DNA of 48,910 nt from Solirubrobacter phytolaccae (GCF_027587195.1 NZ_JAPDDP010000058.1:1-48910); one strand, 5' to 3'. Shown: positions 7,624-14,617, counted from the stretch's first letter. The notes: generated by a model not told the origin, from the sequence alone. Translations and numbers: made by a program.

Positions 7624-8370
7624 ATGTCCGCTGATCCCCGAGACGAACCCGCGCCGTTCGCCTGCGCCTGGAAGCGCGAAGGCGAAGCGAGCGCCTCCGT
7701 GCGCGCATCGGGACCGCTCGACGCAAGCTCTGCGCTGCTGCTCGACGGCACGCTGCAGGCCGCGCTCGAGGCCGCCCGCCTCGTACTCCTGGATGTCCAG
7801 GACACCGACGACGCGGACGGCGCGGCCGCGCGTGTCATCATCGCGGCCTCTGTTCGCGCTCGAGAGGCGGGAAAGCGGTTGCTGGTCATAGGCCCACCTC
7901 AGGTCAGCGACGCCTCGCTCTCCGCCGCGATCACGGAAGGGCGCGTCGCGTGGCTGGAGAGCGCTCCGCCGACGGCCGCCGCGGAGCACGCGCCGCCCGA
8001 CAACCCGGTCAACGCGCGCATCGTGTCGGCGCGCGTGATGGACGTGCCGGCGGCCGAGCTGTGGCTCCACGACGCGGACGGCGCGCTGCGCCGGGCCTGG
8101 GTGCCACCCGCGGTCCCGCCGGTCACGCTCGCCGGGCGCTCGGTCGAGGTCTACCTCGACGCGATCGGCAGCCTGAACGGCTGGTACGACCACACCTCCG
8201 GGCTCGCGATCAACCAACGCCGGCTGAGCGACGCGGACATGCCGGACCCTGACGCGGGCCTTCGCTGTCAGGGACGCTGTGGGCTCGTCTGGCGGACCCC
8301 CGCCCCGGCGGAGCTCGTCGCGCACGACGAGCACTGCCTTACGTGCGCGGGCCCTCTTGTCCCTGCCTGA
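7624..8370 (+). CDS. STAS-domain protein with C-terminal Cys cluster
   Basis: The 248-residue protein begins with a STAS-like fold (about residues 8-115: ASVRASGPLDASSALLL, then LVLLDVQDTDDADGAAARVIIAA, then AREAGKRLLVIGP), as in anti-anti-sigma factors. No clear phosphorylatable Ser sits at the usual D-S-S/T position, so it may not act as a classical SpoIIAA. The second half is unfamiliar and ends in four cysteines (CQGRC and CLTC) that could bind a metal. The ATG at 7624 follows GGAG. The stop lies inside the next gene's start region, so STAS and the MpsC gene are probably translationally coupled. A SigB-type sigma factor lies 1 kb away. Confidence 0.72.
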   Translation: MSADPRDEPAPFACAWKREGEASASVRASGPLDASSALLLDGTLQAALEAARLVLLDVQDTDDADGAAARVIIAASVRAREAGKRLLVIGPPQVSDASLSAAITEGRVAWLESAPPTAAAEHAPPDNPVNARIVSARVMDVPAAELWLHDADGALRRAWVPPAVPPVTLAGRSVEVYLDAIGSLNGWYDHTSGLAINQRRLSDADMPDPDAGLRCQGRCGLVWRTPAPAELVAHDEHCLTCAGPLVPA

Positions 8371-8761
8371 CCCGAGCCCACTCTTCGGCGACGCACTGCT
8401 CGAGGCCGTCACCGACGCGATGGTGGCGTTGCACGTCCGCTATTACCACCGCACCCCCGCGAGCGCGAAGACCCAGCTGCTCGGCGGGGACCTGCTCGCC
8501 TGCGTGCTGGGCGGGATCTACACGGACGTCGAGAAGACGATGATCGAGCTGGGGCGCGGCGGCTCCGTCCATGACACGCGCGGGCAGTTCCAGCACGCGA
8601 TGCGCCACAAGTTCGTCGAGGCGGTGGAGCGGCTGTCCGGCCGCACGGTGATCGCCTTCATCTCCAACCACCACGTCGGGCCGGACCTCGCCGTCGAGCT
8701 GTTCTGGCTCGACGGCAGCAAGCCGGCGGCTAGTGACCCGGAACCAGGTCAGTCGGGCTGA
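8357..8761 (+). CDS. DUF2294 / MpsC-family protein (copy 1)
   Basis: A roughly 134-residue DUF2294 protein. Family landmarks are LLEAVTDAMVALHVRYYHR, the LACVLGGIYTDVEKTMIELG block, the QFQHAMRHKFVEAVERLSGR helix, and VIAFISNHHVGPDLAVELFWL. In S. aureus, MpsC is part of a sodium-linked membrane-potential system; elsewhere the family's role is unclear. The TTG at 8357 is the most plausible start; it overlaps the STAS stop by 14 nt and no ATG is available. The 3' end overlaps a second, convergent DUF2294 gene by 32 nt. Confidence 0.8.
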   Translation: MSLPDPSPLFGDALLEAVTDAMVALHVRYYHRTPASAKTQLLGGDLLACVLGGIYTDVEKTMIELGRGGSVHDTRGQFQHAMRHKFVEAVERLSGRTVIAFISNHHVGPDLAVELFWLDGSKPAASDPEPGQSG

Positions 8762-9116
8762 GTACGAAGACCTCGCAGATGAGGTCGGGGTCCTGCTGGT
8801 TGCCACTCATGAAGCCGATCACGGGCCGGCCGGTGGCGTGCTCGACCACCGCGGTGAACCGCTCGCGCATCACTTCCTGGAACGCCATCCGCTGTTCGAT
8901 CACGGACTCGCCGCGACCTCCGTCGAGCAGCGTCTGCTCCACGCGCGTGAAGCCACCGCGGAGCAGGCACACGACCAGATCGTCCTGGTAGTAGGTCTTC
9001 GCCTGGGTCGGCCCGCGACCGTAGAACTCCTTCAGGAGCCCGACGAGGCCGTCGGAGATCGCCGTGAGCACATCTCCATGGGCCAGGTGGAGGCTGTCAA
9101 CGTGATCCGGGGGCAC
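8730..9116 (-). CDS. DUF2294 / MpsC-family protein (copy 2)
   Basis: A 128-residue DUF2294 protein with the same blocks as its convergent neighbour: LTAISDGLVGLLKEFYGRGP, VVCLLRGGFTRVEQTLLDGG, AFQEVMRERFTAVVEHATGR and VIGFMSGNQQDPDLICEVFVL. The likely start is GTG at 9116, only 10 nt after the sigma factor stop, so it is the second gene of a sigma-MpsC operon. Lys in the copy 1 EKT motif is replaced by Gln (EQT). The two copies are clearly diverged paralogues, not a recent duplication. Confidence 0.83.
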   Translation of the reverse strand: MPPDHVDSLHLAHGDVLTAISDGLVGLLKEFYGRGPTQAKTYYQDDLVVCLLRGGFTRVEQTLLDGGRGESVIEQRMAFQEVMRERFTAVVEHATGRPVIGFMSGNQQDPDLICEVFVLSPTDLVPGH

Positions 9117-9126
9117 TGGCGCCAGC

Positions 9127-9891
9127 CTAGCTCACCGCTTCGGCGGCGTCTCGCAACTGCGCGAGCGCGTCTCGGAGCGTCCGCGACACCTGCATCTGCG
9201 AGAGCCCGACGCGCCGCGCGATCTGCGACTGCGAGAGATCCTCTCTGAACCGCAGCGTGACGATCTGCCGGTCCCGCGGGCGCAGCTGCCTCAGCAGGTC
9301 GTTGAGCACCAGGCCGTCCTCGACGCAGGCGAAGGACGGGTCCTCGAAGGGCAGACGGTCCCCGACGGTGAGGTCGCTGTCGCCGTCGCCGCGCGGCCGG
9401 TCGAGGGAGTCCGCACGGCGGGCGGAGCCGGTCCGCAGCGCGTCGAGCACCTGCTCCGGGGTCGAGTCGGTGTGCTGGGCGAGCTCGGCCACCGTCGGCG
9501 TCCGGCCGAGCGTGGCGGTCAGGTCGGTGGACCCGCGCTCCACCCGCAGCGCGAGCTCCTGCACCGAGCGCGGGACGCGTACGGACCACGCACGATCGCG
9601 GAAGTAGCGTTTGAGCTCGCCGACGATCGTGGGGAACGCGTACGTCGAGAACGCGAGCCCACGGGTGGCGTCGAAGCGATCGATCGCCTTCAGCAGGCCG
9701 ATCGCGGCGACCTGGTCGAGATCGTCGGCCTCGGCGCCGCCGTGGTAGCCGCGGGCGAGCTTGTAGGCGAGTGGCAGGAAGCGGTGGAGGATCGCCTCTC
9801 GGGCTTCCTCGTCGCCGGCGCGGAGCCGCGCGAACAACTCGCGTTCGGGTTCGCGGCGAACCGCGGGGTGAACCATCGTGACGCTGGGCAT
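9127..9891 (-). CDS. RNA polymerase sigma factor, SigB/SigF/SigG family
   Basis: A 254-residue group 3 sigma-70 factor. Region 2 (about residues 30-105) includes LAYKLARGYHGGAEADDLDQVAAIGLLKAIDRFD and FSTYAFPTIVGELKRYFRD. Region 3 follows (RVPRSVQELALRV). Region 4 has the helix-turn-helix LSQSQIARRVGLSQMQVSRTL. These are hallmarks of the stress/sporulation SigB-SigF family. The ATG at 9891 is preceded by GGAGG at good spacing, although the frame is open far upstream. It is followed by an MpsC gene and divergent from a DUF892 gene with a matching SigB-type promoter. No anti-sigma kinase is in the window; the nearby STAS protein is a possible partner. Confidence 0.93.
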   Translation of the reverse strand: MPSVTMVHPAVRREPERELFARLRAGDEEAREAILHRFLPLAYKLARGYHGGAEADDLDQVAAIGLLKAIDRFDATRGLAFSTYAFPTIVGELKRYFRDRAWSVRVPRSVQELALRVERGSTDLTATLGRTPTVAELAQHTDSTPEQVLDALRTGSARRADSLDRPRGDGDSDLTVGDRLPFEDPSFACVEDGLVLNDLLRQLRPRDRQIVTLRFREDLSQSQIARRVGLSQMQVSRTLRDALAQLRDAAEAVS

Positions 9892-10060
9892 CCTCGGACC
9901 TCCAGTGGGGCAGGTACTCGGGAAGTCAGGAGCCGGTGCCGGCGTGTTCGCCGACCGCGTCGTGGTGCCCTCCGCACAACGAATTCTACGCCGTAAAGCG
10001 CCGAGCGTGTGAACGAACGTAGGTTCGCGTGTGTGTAGGGTCACACGAACACGAACATCC

Positions 10061-10087
10061 GTTTGTCCGCGCTCGCGGCCTGGGTAG
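10061..10087 (+). promoter_or_regulatory. SigB/SigF-type promoter for the DUF892 gene
   Basis: GTTTGT (10061-10066) and GGGTAG (10082-10087) are separated by 15 nt. This matches the SigB/SigF consensus GTTTNN-N12-15-GGGTAT. It would give a leader of about 35 nt before the ATG at 10129. The divergent gene encodes exactly this class of sigma factor, which supports the call. The stretch 10000-10050 also has repeated ACGAAC and GTGTG/CACAC blocks of unknown meaning. Confidence 0.72.
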
Positions 10088-10128
10088 GCGAAAGACTCGC
10101 CCCGCAATCGGATCGGAGGACTCACTCC

Positions 10129-11133
10129 ATGAGTCAGTCCAAGAACGAAACGCAGAAGAGCAAGGTTCGTGCCTACCTCAATGAAGCGCACGCGACCGAG
10201 CTGGCCCTCGTCCGGGTGTTGCAGTCGCAGATCGCGATGACGCCCCGCGGCTCCTACCGATCGGCGCTCGAGTCCCACCTCGTGGAGACCCGCGATCACG
10301 CCGACCGCGTCCAGCGTCGACTGCAGTCGCTCGGCCACGGCTCGAGCCCGGCGAGCATCGTCTTCGGCGCCGTCGAGACCGCCGTCGGCCAGGTGTTCGC
10401 GCTGGCCAAGACGCCCGTCGACCTCCTCCGCGGCTCCGGCGGCGAGGAGAAGGTGCTCAAGAACGCCAAGGACGCCGCCGCCACGGAGGCGCTGGAGATC
10501 GCGACCTACACGGCGATCGAGCGGCTCGCGCGCGCCGTGGGCGACCAGACGACGGCCGAGCTGGCCGCGTCGATTCGTGAGGACGAGGAGCGCATGCTCC
10601 AGCGCGTCCTGCGGGAGATCCCGCAGCTCACGAGCGCCGTCGTCGGTGCCGACATCGACGGCGAGCCGTCCTTCGACGTCGCCGAGACCGGCGCGGGCGA
10701 GACGGTCAAGGCCGCGGTCAAGACGGCCAAGCGCGCGGCGCGGACGGCCCGCAAGGTGCCGGGCGTCGCGCAGGCCGAGGGTCAGGTCAAGGGTGCCGTC
10801 GCGGACGAGAGCGACCTCGCGATCCCGCGCTACGACTCGTTGACGGCCGAGGAGATCTCCGGCCGCCTGCCCGAGCTCTCGCAGATCGACCTCGCGAAGG
10901 TCGACAGCTATGAGCGCCGCAACCAGAAGCGCACGACGGTGCTCGACCGGATCGGCACGCTGCGCGGGAACGAGCCGTGGGCGGGCTACGACGAGCTGAA
11001 CGTGGCCGACGTGCGCTCGGTGCTCTCGGAGGGTGACGACGAGCGCGTCAAGCAGGTCCGTGAGTACGAGCGCGCGCACAAGAACCGCGCCGGCGTGCTC
11101 GACGCCGCTGAGCGCCAGCTCACGACCGTCTAG
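10129..11133 (+). CDS. DUF892 (YciF-like ferritin-fold) stress protein with duplicated C-terminal helical repeat
   Basis: A 334-residue protein. The first 165 residues are a ferritin-like DUF892/YciF helical domain (VRAYLNEAHATELALVRVLQSQ, ESHLVETRDHADRVQRRL). Next is a Lys/Ala-rich linker (about 190-225). The end holds two related 50-residue helical units, each with YDxL, then a V-x-x-YER-x-N/H-K-x-R-x-x-VL core (about 233-283 and 284-332). YciF-type proteins are general-stress proteins of unclear chemistry. The ATG at 10129 follows GGAGG. The SigB-type promoter and divergent sigma factor indicate that it is in that stress regulon. Confidence 0.85.
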   Translation: MSQSKNETQKSKVRAYLNEAHATELALVRVLQSQIAMTPRGSYRSALESHLVETRDHADRVQRRLQSLGHGSSPASIVFGAVETAVGQVFALAKTPVDLLRGSGGEEKVLKNAKDAAATEALEIATYTAIERLARAVGDQTTAELAASIREDEERMLQRVLREIPQLTSAVVGADIDGEPSFDVAETGAGETVKAAVKTAKRAARTARKVPGVAQAEGQVKGAVADESDLAIPRYDSLTAEEISGRLPELSQIDLAKVDSYERRNQKRTTVLDRIGTLRGNEPWAGYDELNVADVRSVLSEGDDERVKQVREYERAHKNRAGVLDAAERQLTTV

Positions 11134-11150
11134 CTCCGTCGGTCGCACAG

Positions 11151-11178
11151 CCGCGCCCGTCGTTGCCAGCGGGCGCGG
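11151..11178 (+). terminator. Probable terminator after the DUF892 gene
   Basis: CCGCGCCCG (11151-11159) pairs perfectly with CGGGCGCGG (11170-11178) over a 10-nt loop, 18 nt after the stop codon. There is no immediate T-tract, only GTTTTTG about 15 nt later, as is common in high-GC actinobacteria. Confidence 0.6.
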
Positions 11179-11184
11179 TGCAGG

Positions 11185-11216
11185 ATCATGCAGGTTTTTG
11201 CGCATATCTGCATGAT
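11185..11216. promoter_or_regulatory. Inverted-repeat operator upstream of the DeoR gene
   Basis: ATCATGCAG (11185-11193) and its exact reverse complement CTGCATGAT (11208-11216) are 14 bp apart, with half-sites 23 bp start to start (about two helical turns). The repeat ends 20 bp before the DeoR ATG and stands out as AT-richer than its surroundings. It is likely the autoregulatory site of the DeoR-MFS operon. Confidence 0.7.
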
Positions 11217-11235
11217 ACTGCTAGCCTCTGCCGGA

Positions 11236-11979
11236 ATGCTCGCCCCTACCCGCCACGAAGCGATCCTCGGCACACTGCGCCACCACGGCACAGTCGCGAC
11301 GGGTCAGCTCGCGGAGCAGCTCGGCGTGTCCGTCGACACGGTCCGGCGTGATCTGCTGGAGCTCGAAGGCGCCGGGCGGTTGCGGCGCGTCCACGGCGGC
11401 GCCGTCAGCCACGCGCCGGGTCCGCGCCGCTTCACGGATCGGGTCAATCAGGACCCGGGCGGCAAAGCGGTCGTCGGTGCGCTTGCGGCGCGGCTCGTGC
11501 AGCGCGGTGACGTCGTCGCCGTCGGCGGCGGGACGACGACGCTGGAGCTCGCGCAGTGGTTGTCGCCGGAGCTGTCGGCGACGTTCGTGACCGCGAGTCC
11601 CGACGTCGCGATCGGGCTGCGGAATCTGCCGGAGGTCGACGTGATCGTGCTTGGTGGCCGGCTGGACCGCACGAGCCAGACGCTGGTCGGCGCGGACACC
11701 GTCGCGCAGATCCAGACGCTGCGCCCGGACACGTGCATCGTCGGCGCCTGCTCGATCCACCCGGAGCTCGGGTTGACGATGCGCGAGCGTGAAGAGGCGC
11801 AGGTCATGCGCGCGCTGGTCGAGCGGTCGCGGCGGGTCGTCGCGCTCGCCACGACCGAGAAGCTGGGCACGGCCGCCCCCTACGTGGTCTCCGAGCGGGT
11901 CGACGTGCTCGTGAGCGACGCGTCGGCGTCGGCGCTCGCCGCGTACGAGCGCGCCGGCATCGAGCTGGTGCGGCCGTGA
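11236..11979 (+). CDS. DeoR/GlpR-family transcriptional regulator
   Basis: A 247-residue repressor. The N-terminal helix-turn-helix has the DeoR signature (RHEAILGTLRHHGTVATGQLAEQL, then SVDTVRRDLLELEGAGRLRRVHGGA). The rest is the DeoRC sensor with the GGGTTTLELAQWL phosphosugar loop and the VGAD/EAQVMRALVERS blocks. It therefore probably senses a phosphorylated sugar. The ATG at 11236 gives the family's normal N-terminus. The stop overlaps the MFS start by 4 nt (GTGA), so the two form an operon behind the inverted-repeat operator. Confidence 0.92.
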   Translation: MLAPTRHEAILGTLRHHGTVATGQLAEQLGVSVDTVRRDLLELEGAGRLRRVHGGAVSHAPGPRRFTDRVNQDPGGKAVVGALAARLVQRGDVVAVGGGTTTLELAQWLSPELSATFVTASPDVAIGLRNLPEVDVIVLGGRLDRTSQTLVGADTVAQIQTLRPDTCIVGACSIHPELGLTMREREEAQVMRALVERSRRVVALATTEKLGTAAPYVVSERVDVLVSDASASALAAYERAGIELVRP

Positions 11980-13187
11980 ACCTCCCGGCCGCCACGCGGG
12001 CCGTCTATGCCGTCTTCATCCTCAGCGGGTTCGCGTTCGCGAGCTGGGCCTCGCGGATCCCGTCCGTGCGCGACAGCCTTGAGCTCTCGCCGCAATCGCT
12101 CGGGCTCGTGCTGCTCGCGATGGCCGTCGGGTCGGTGATCGCGATGCCGCTCGCGGGCGTGGTCGTCGGCCGCTTCGGCACGGCACGGACGATCACGCTG
12201 ATGGCGCTGCTCGGCGCCACCGGGCTGGCGCTGGCCGGGTTCGGCCAGTCGATCGGCGTCCTGCCGGTCGCGATCGGGCTGTTCCTGTTCGGGGCCGGCA
12301 ACGGCACCTGGGACGTGGCGATGAACGTCGAGGGCTCGGCGGTCGAGCAGCAGCTCGGGAAGGCGATCATGCCACGCTTCCACGCGGGGTTCAGCGTGGG
12401 CACGGTCGCGGGCGCGCTGATCGGCTCGGGAATGGTCGCGCTCGATGTGTCCCCCAGCGTTCATCTGTCGGCGGTCGCGGTGCTCGTCGCGGTGGCGGCA
12501 CCCACCGCGGTCCGGTCGTTCCTGGCCATCGCGGCGCCAGAGGAACATGAGGAGCGCCGCGGGAATCCCCTCGCGGCGTGGACGGAGCCGCGCACGCTGC
12601 TGATCGGCGTGTTCGTGTTCGCGGCCGCGTTCACCGAGGGCACCGGGAACGACTGGCTCGCCGTGGCGACGATCGACGGCTATGACGCCGCGGACGCGCT
12701 CGGCACATTCACGTTCGCGCTGTTCCTGTCCGCGATGACGCTCGGCCGTTGGTTCGGGCCGGCCGTGCTGGACCGCTACGGGCGCGTGGCGACGCTGCGC
12801 GTGCTCTCGTTGACGGCGCTGGTGGGGCTCACGCTCGTCGTCTTCGGTGGCAGCCTGCCGGTGGCGATGGCGGGCGCGGTGCTGTGGGGCATCGGCACCG
12901 CTCTGGGCTTCCCGGTCGGGATGAGCGCGGCGAGCGACGAGCCGACCCACGCCGCCGCGCGCGTGAGCGTCGTGGCGACGGTCGGCTACGTGGCGTTCCT
13001 GGCCGGGCCGCCGTTGATCGGCTTCCTCGCCGACGATGTCGGCACCCTGCGCGCGTTGACCGTCACCGGCGGGCTCGTCGCGCTCGGCCTGCTCGTCTCG
13101 GGCGCGTTGCGCGCGCCGGAGCCGATGAGTTCCGCCGGCGCCGGTCGTCTTGTCTCCGAACCCCCAGTTGATCGGAGCCCACCATGA
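11976..13187 (+). CDS. MFS transporter (YbjJ-like)
   Basis: A 403-residue, roughly 12-helix major facilitator. It has the N-terminal FASWASRIPSVRDSLELSP motif, the GRFGTARTITLMALLGATGLAL loop 2-3 motif, and GNGTWDVAMNVEGSAVEQ, all typical of the YbjJ/FucP-like group often annotated as sugar or drug efflux. It is translationally coupled to the DeoR regulator, so it may export or import a sugar-like compound; the substrate is unknown. The last 15 residues are hydrophilic. Confidence 0.88.
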   Translation: MNLPAATRAVYAVFILSGFAFASWASRIPSVRDSLELSPQSLGLVLLAMAVGSVIAMPLAGVVVGRFGTARTITLMALLGATGLALAGFGQSIGVLPVAIGLFLFGAGNGTWDVAMNVEGSAVEQQLGKAIMPRFHAGFSVGTVAGALIGSGMVALDVSPSVHLSAVAVLVAVAAPTAVRSFLAIAAPEEHEERRGNPLAAWTEPRTLLIGVFVFAAAFTEGTGNDWLAVATIDGYDAADALGTFTFALFLSAMTLGRWFGPAVLDRYGRVATLRVLSLTALVGLTLVVFGGSLPVAMAGAVLWGIGTALGFPVGMSAASDEPTHAAARVSVVATVGYVAFLAGPPLIGFLADDVGTLRALTVTGGLVALGLLVSGALRAPEPMSSAGAGRLVSEPPVDRSPP

Positions 13188-13297
13188 CCGTCGTCACCAC
13201 CATCGCCCGCCGCCTGCCGACCGGCCACGCTTTTTCGACCCCCGTCGTCCGCGAGATCACGCGGCCGAAGTCAGCCGCCGCCGCCGACGTCTGGTGA
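13184..13297 (+). CDS. Possible 37-residue small protein
   Basis: An ATG overlaps the MFS stop (ATGA) and is preceded by GGAG at about 7 nt. The frame encodes 37 residues (MTVVTTIARRLPTGHAF at the start, SAAAADVW at the end) and overlaps the 3' end of the convergent methyltransferase gene by 27 nt. No family is recognised. The start signals are good but the length is short, so it may be chance or a decayed gene. Confidence 0.35.
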   Translation: MTVVTTIARRLPTGHAFSTPVVREITRPKSAAAADVW

Positions 13298-14419
13298 CCG
13301 GTAGGTCCGGAGCTCGACGGAGCCCGTGACGGTGGCGGCGTGCGCCTCGGCCTCGCCCCGGTGCGCGCCCGCCGGGCTCATGCGGATGACGTGCTCGACG
13401 TCCTGCTGGGAGAGCTGCATCGTCCAGCGGACGGCCTCGGTCCCGGTGTGCTGGAGGTGTGCGCCGAGCGTGCGCTCGAGTCGCTCCGGCTTCTCGGGGT
13501 CGACCTGCACGGCGTGCAGATGCGCGAGCTCGGCGAGATGCTCCGGCGTCGGGATGACCACGAGCGCGGTCCCGCCGGGCCTGAGCACGCGCGCGATCTC
13601 GCCGCCGTTGCGGGGCGCGAACACGACGAGCGCGAGGTCGACGACACCGTCCTGGAGCGGCAGCGCCTCCCACACGTCGCCGACGACCGCCGCGATGTCG
13701 GGATGCGCGCGGGCGGCGAGCCGGAGCGCGGGCCGCGAAGTGTCGAGCGCGATCCCGAGCGCGCCGGGCCGTGCCTCGAGCACGCCCGCAAGGTGATGCC
13801 CGGTGCCGGCGCCGATGTCGAGCACGACCGACGCCGCGCCGGGGCCGGCCGCGGCGCCACCCGCCGCCGCTTGGCCGGGCCGGGCCGCGTCGCCACTCGC
13901 GGTGGCCTCGTCGGGCCGGGCCGCGTCGTCACCCGCTCCCGCTTGGCCGGACCGGGCCTCGTCGCGACTCGCGGTGGCCTCGCCGGGCTGGGGCACGTCG
14001 CCGGCCGCGGCGGCCTCACCGGCCTGGGCCTCGTCGCCGGTCGCCGTGGCTGCGTCGCCGCGGGCTGCCTCACCGCCGCCGGCCGCGTCGCCACCAGCGG
14101 CCGCGCCGCCCTCGAGCGTCTCGTCGTCGGTCGCCGTGGCCGCGTCGCCGTCGCTCGCCGCCGACGTTGCCGCGCGGGCCAGGGCGGCGGTCAGTGGTGC
14201 GTAGTGGCCCGCGTCGAACACGGCGGCGCGGGCGGCCACCATCGCGGCGTCGTCCCCCGGCGCGGGTGCTCGGGCCAGGGTCACGTGGCCGTGGCGGGAG
14301 ATGTCGTACGTGTGGCGCTGGTCGCACACGAGCGAGCGCTCGTGCAGCTCGAGCGGGGCCGAGCAGACCGGGCACCGCAGCAGTGCGGCGCCGCGCACCA
14401 GCGGCGCCGGGACGTCCAT
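13271..14419 (-). CDS. RlmA-like 23S rRNA (guanine-N1) methyltransferase with repeat insertion
   Basis: A 382-residue protein. The N-terminal zinc site is CPVC...CDQRHTYD (residues 16-37), followed by the RlmA-type DISRHGHVTLAR segment. The SAM-binding domain begins near residue 197 (VVLDIGAGTGHH), with PGALGIALDTS and VFAPRNGGEIARVLRPGG further on. This matches RrmA/RlmA(I/II)/TlrB-type methyltransferases, normally about 270-280 residues. The excess is an Ala/Gly/Asp-rich insertion of about 110 residues (88-196) between the two domains, including five 12-residue repeats. The ATG at 14419 starts the family's usual N-terminus. Activity is plausible because both conserved domains are intact. 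Confidence 0.85.
   Translation of the reverse strand: MDVPAPLVRGAALLRCPVCSAPLELHERSLVCDQRHTYDISRHGHVTLARAPAPGDDAAMVAARAAVFDAGHYAPLTAALARAATSAASDGDAATATDDETLEGGAAAGGDAAGGGEAARGDAATATGDEAQAGEAAAAGDVPQPGEATASRDEARSGQAGAGDDAARPDEATASGDAARPGQAAAGGAAAGPGAASVVLDIGAGTGHHLAGVLEARPGALGIALDTSRPALRLAARAHPDIAAVVGDVWEALPLQDGVVDLALVVFAPRNGGEIARVLRPGGTALVVIPTPEHLAELAHLHAVQVDPEKPERLERTLGAHLQHTGTEAVRWTMQLSQQDVEHVIRMSPAGAHRGEAEAHAATVTGSVELRTYRSPDVGGGG
13856..14035 (-). repeat. 36-bp minisatellite inside the RlmA-like gene
   Basis: Five imperfect in-frame copies of a 36-bp unit encode 12-residue repeats: DEAQAGEAAAAG, DVPQPGEATASR, DEARSGQAGAGD, DAARPDEATASG and DAARPGQAAAGG. Further degenerate Ala/Gly/Asp units continue on the 5' side to about 14158. 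The array sits exactly between the zinc and SAM domains. Confidence 0.85.
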
Positions 14420-14446
14420 GGCCGCGAGCGTAGCGGTTGGGGGTCC

Positions 14447-14482
14447 ACGGGCTGCGCTCAGGTCGGGTCGAGCGCAGCCCGT
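14447..14482. repeat. 13-bp perfect inverted repeat between divergent genes
   Basis: ACGGGCTGCGCTC (14447-14459) and GAGCGCAGCCCGT (14470-14482) flank a 10-bp loop. The genes on either side diverge, so this is not a terminator for them. It could be an operator or a mobile palindromic element. Confidence 0.7.
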
Positions 14483-14538
14483 AGACGGGTCTGTGACCGA
14501 GCGGGGTTCCAAGTCACCCGGTCGCGACCGATGGTAGT

Positions 14539-14553
14539 CCTACAAGTTGTAGG
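14539..14553. promoter_or_regulatory. BlaI-type operator 1
   Basis: CCTACAAGTTGTAGG is a perfect palindrome around one central base and contains the TACA/TGTA half-sites of BlaI/MecI operators. It lies 65 bp upstream of the blaI-like start. Confidence 0.75.
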
Positions 14554-14586
14554 TCTCAAGGGTGAGTGGACGGATGTCCACGGAGG

Positions 14587-14604
14587 GTCTACAGGGCGTA
14601 GGAC
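14587..14604 (+). promoter_or_regulatory. BlaI-type operator 2 in the core promoter
   Basis: GTCTACAGGGCGTAGGAC is a near-perfect palindrome with the same CTACA core. It sits directly upstream of a TATACT -10 element (14606-14611). That -10 is only 6 nt from the GTG at 14618, so the transcript is probably leaderless and repressor binding here would block polymerase. Confidence 0.68.
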
Positions 14605-14617
14605 TTATACTCGGGGC

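Noticed and set aside
9892-11205. Upstream extension of the sigma-factor frame to about 690 residues
   Set aside because: The extension is antisense to the DUF892 gene and has no sigma features; ATG 9891 with GGAGG gives the normal length.
13856-14035. CRISPR array in the 36-bp periodic region
   Set aside because: Units are contiguous, imperfect and in frame with a coding sequence, with no unique spacers; it is a coding minisatellite.
13340-14600. Large plus-strand frame reading through the minisatellite into BlaI
   Set aside because: The upstream part is a shadow of the RlmA-like gene; BlaI begins at GTG 14618.
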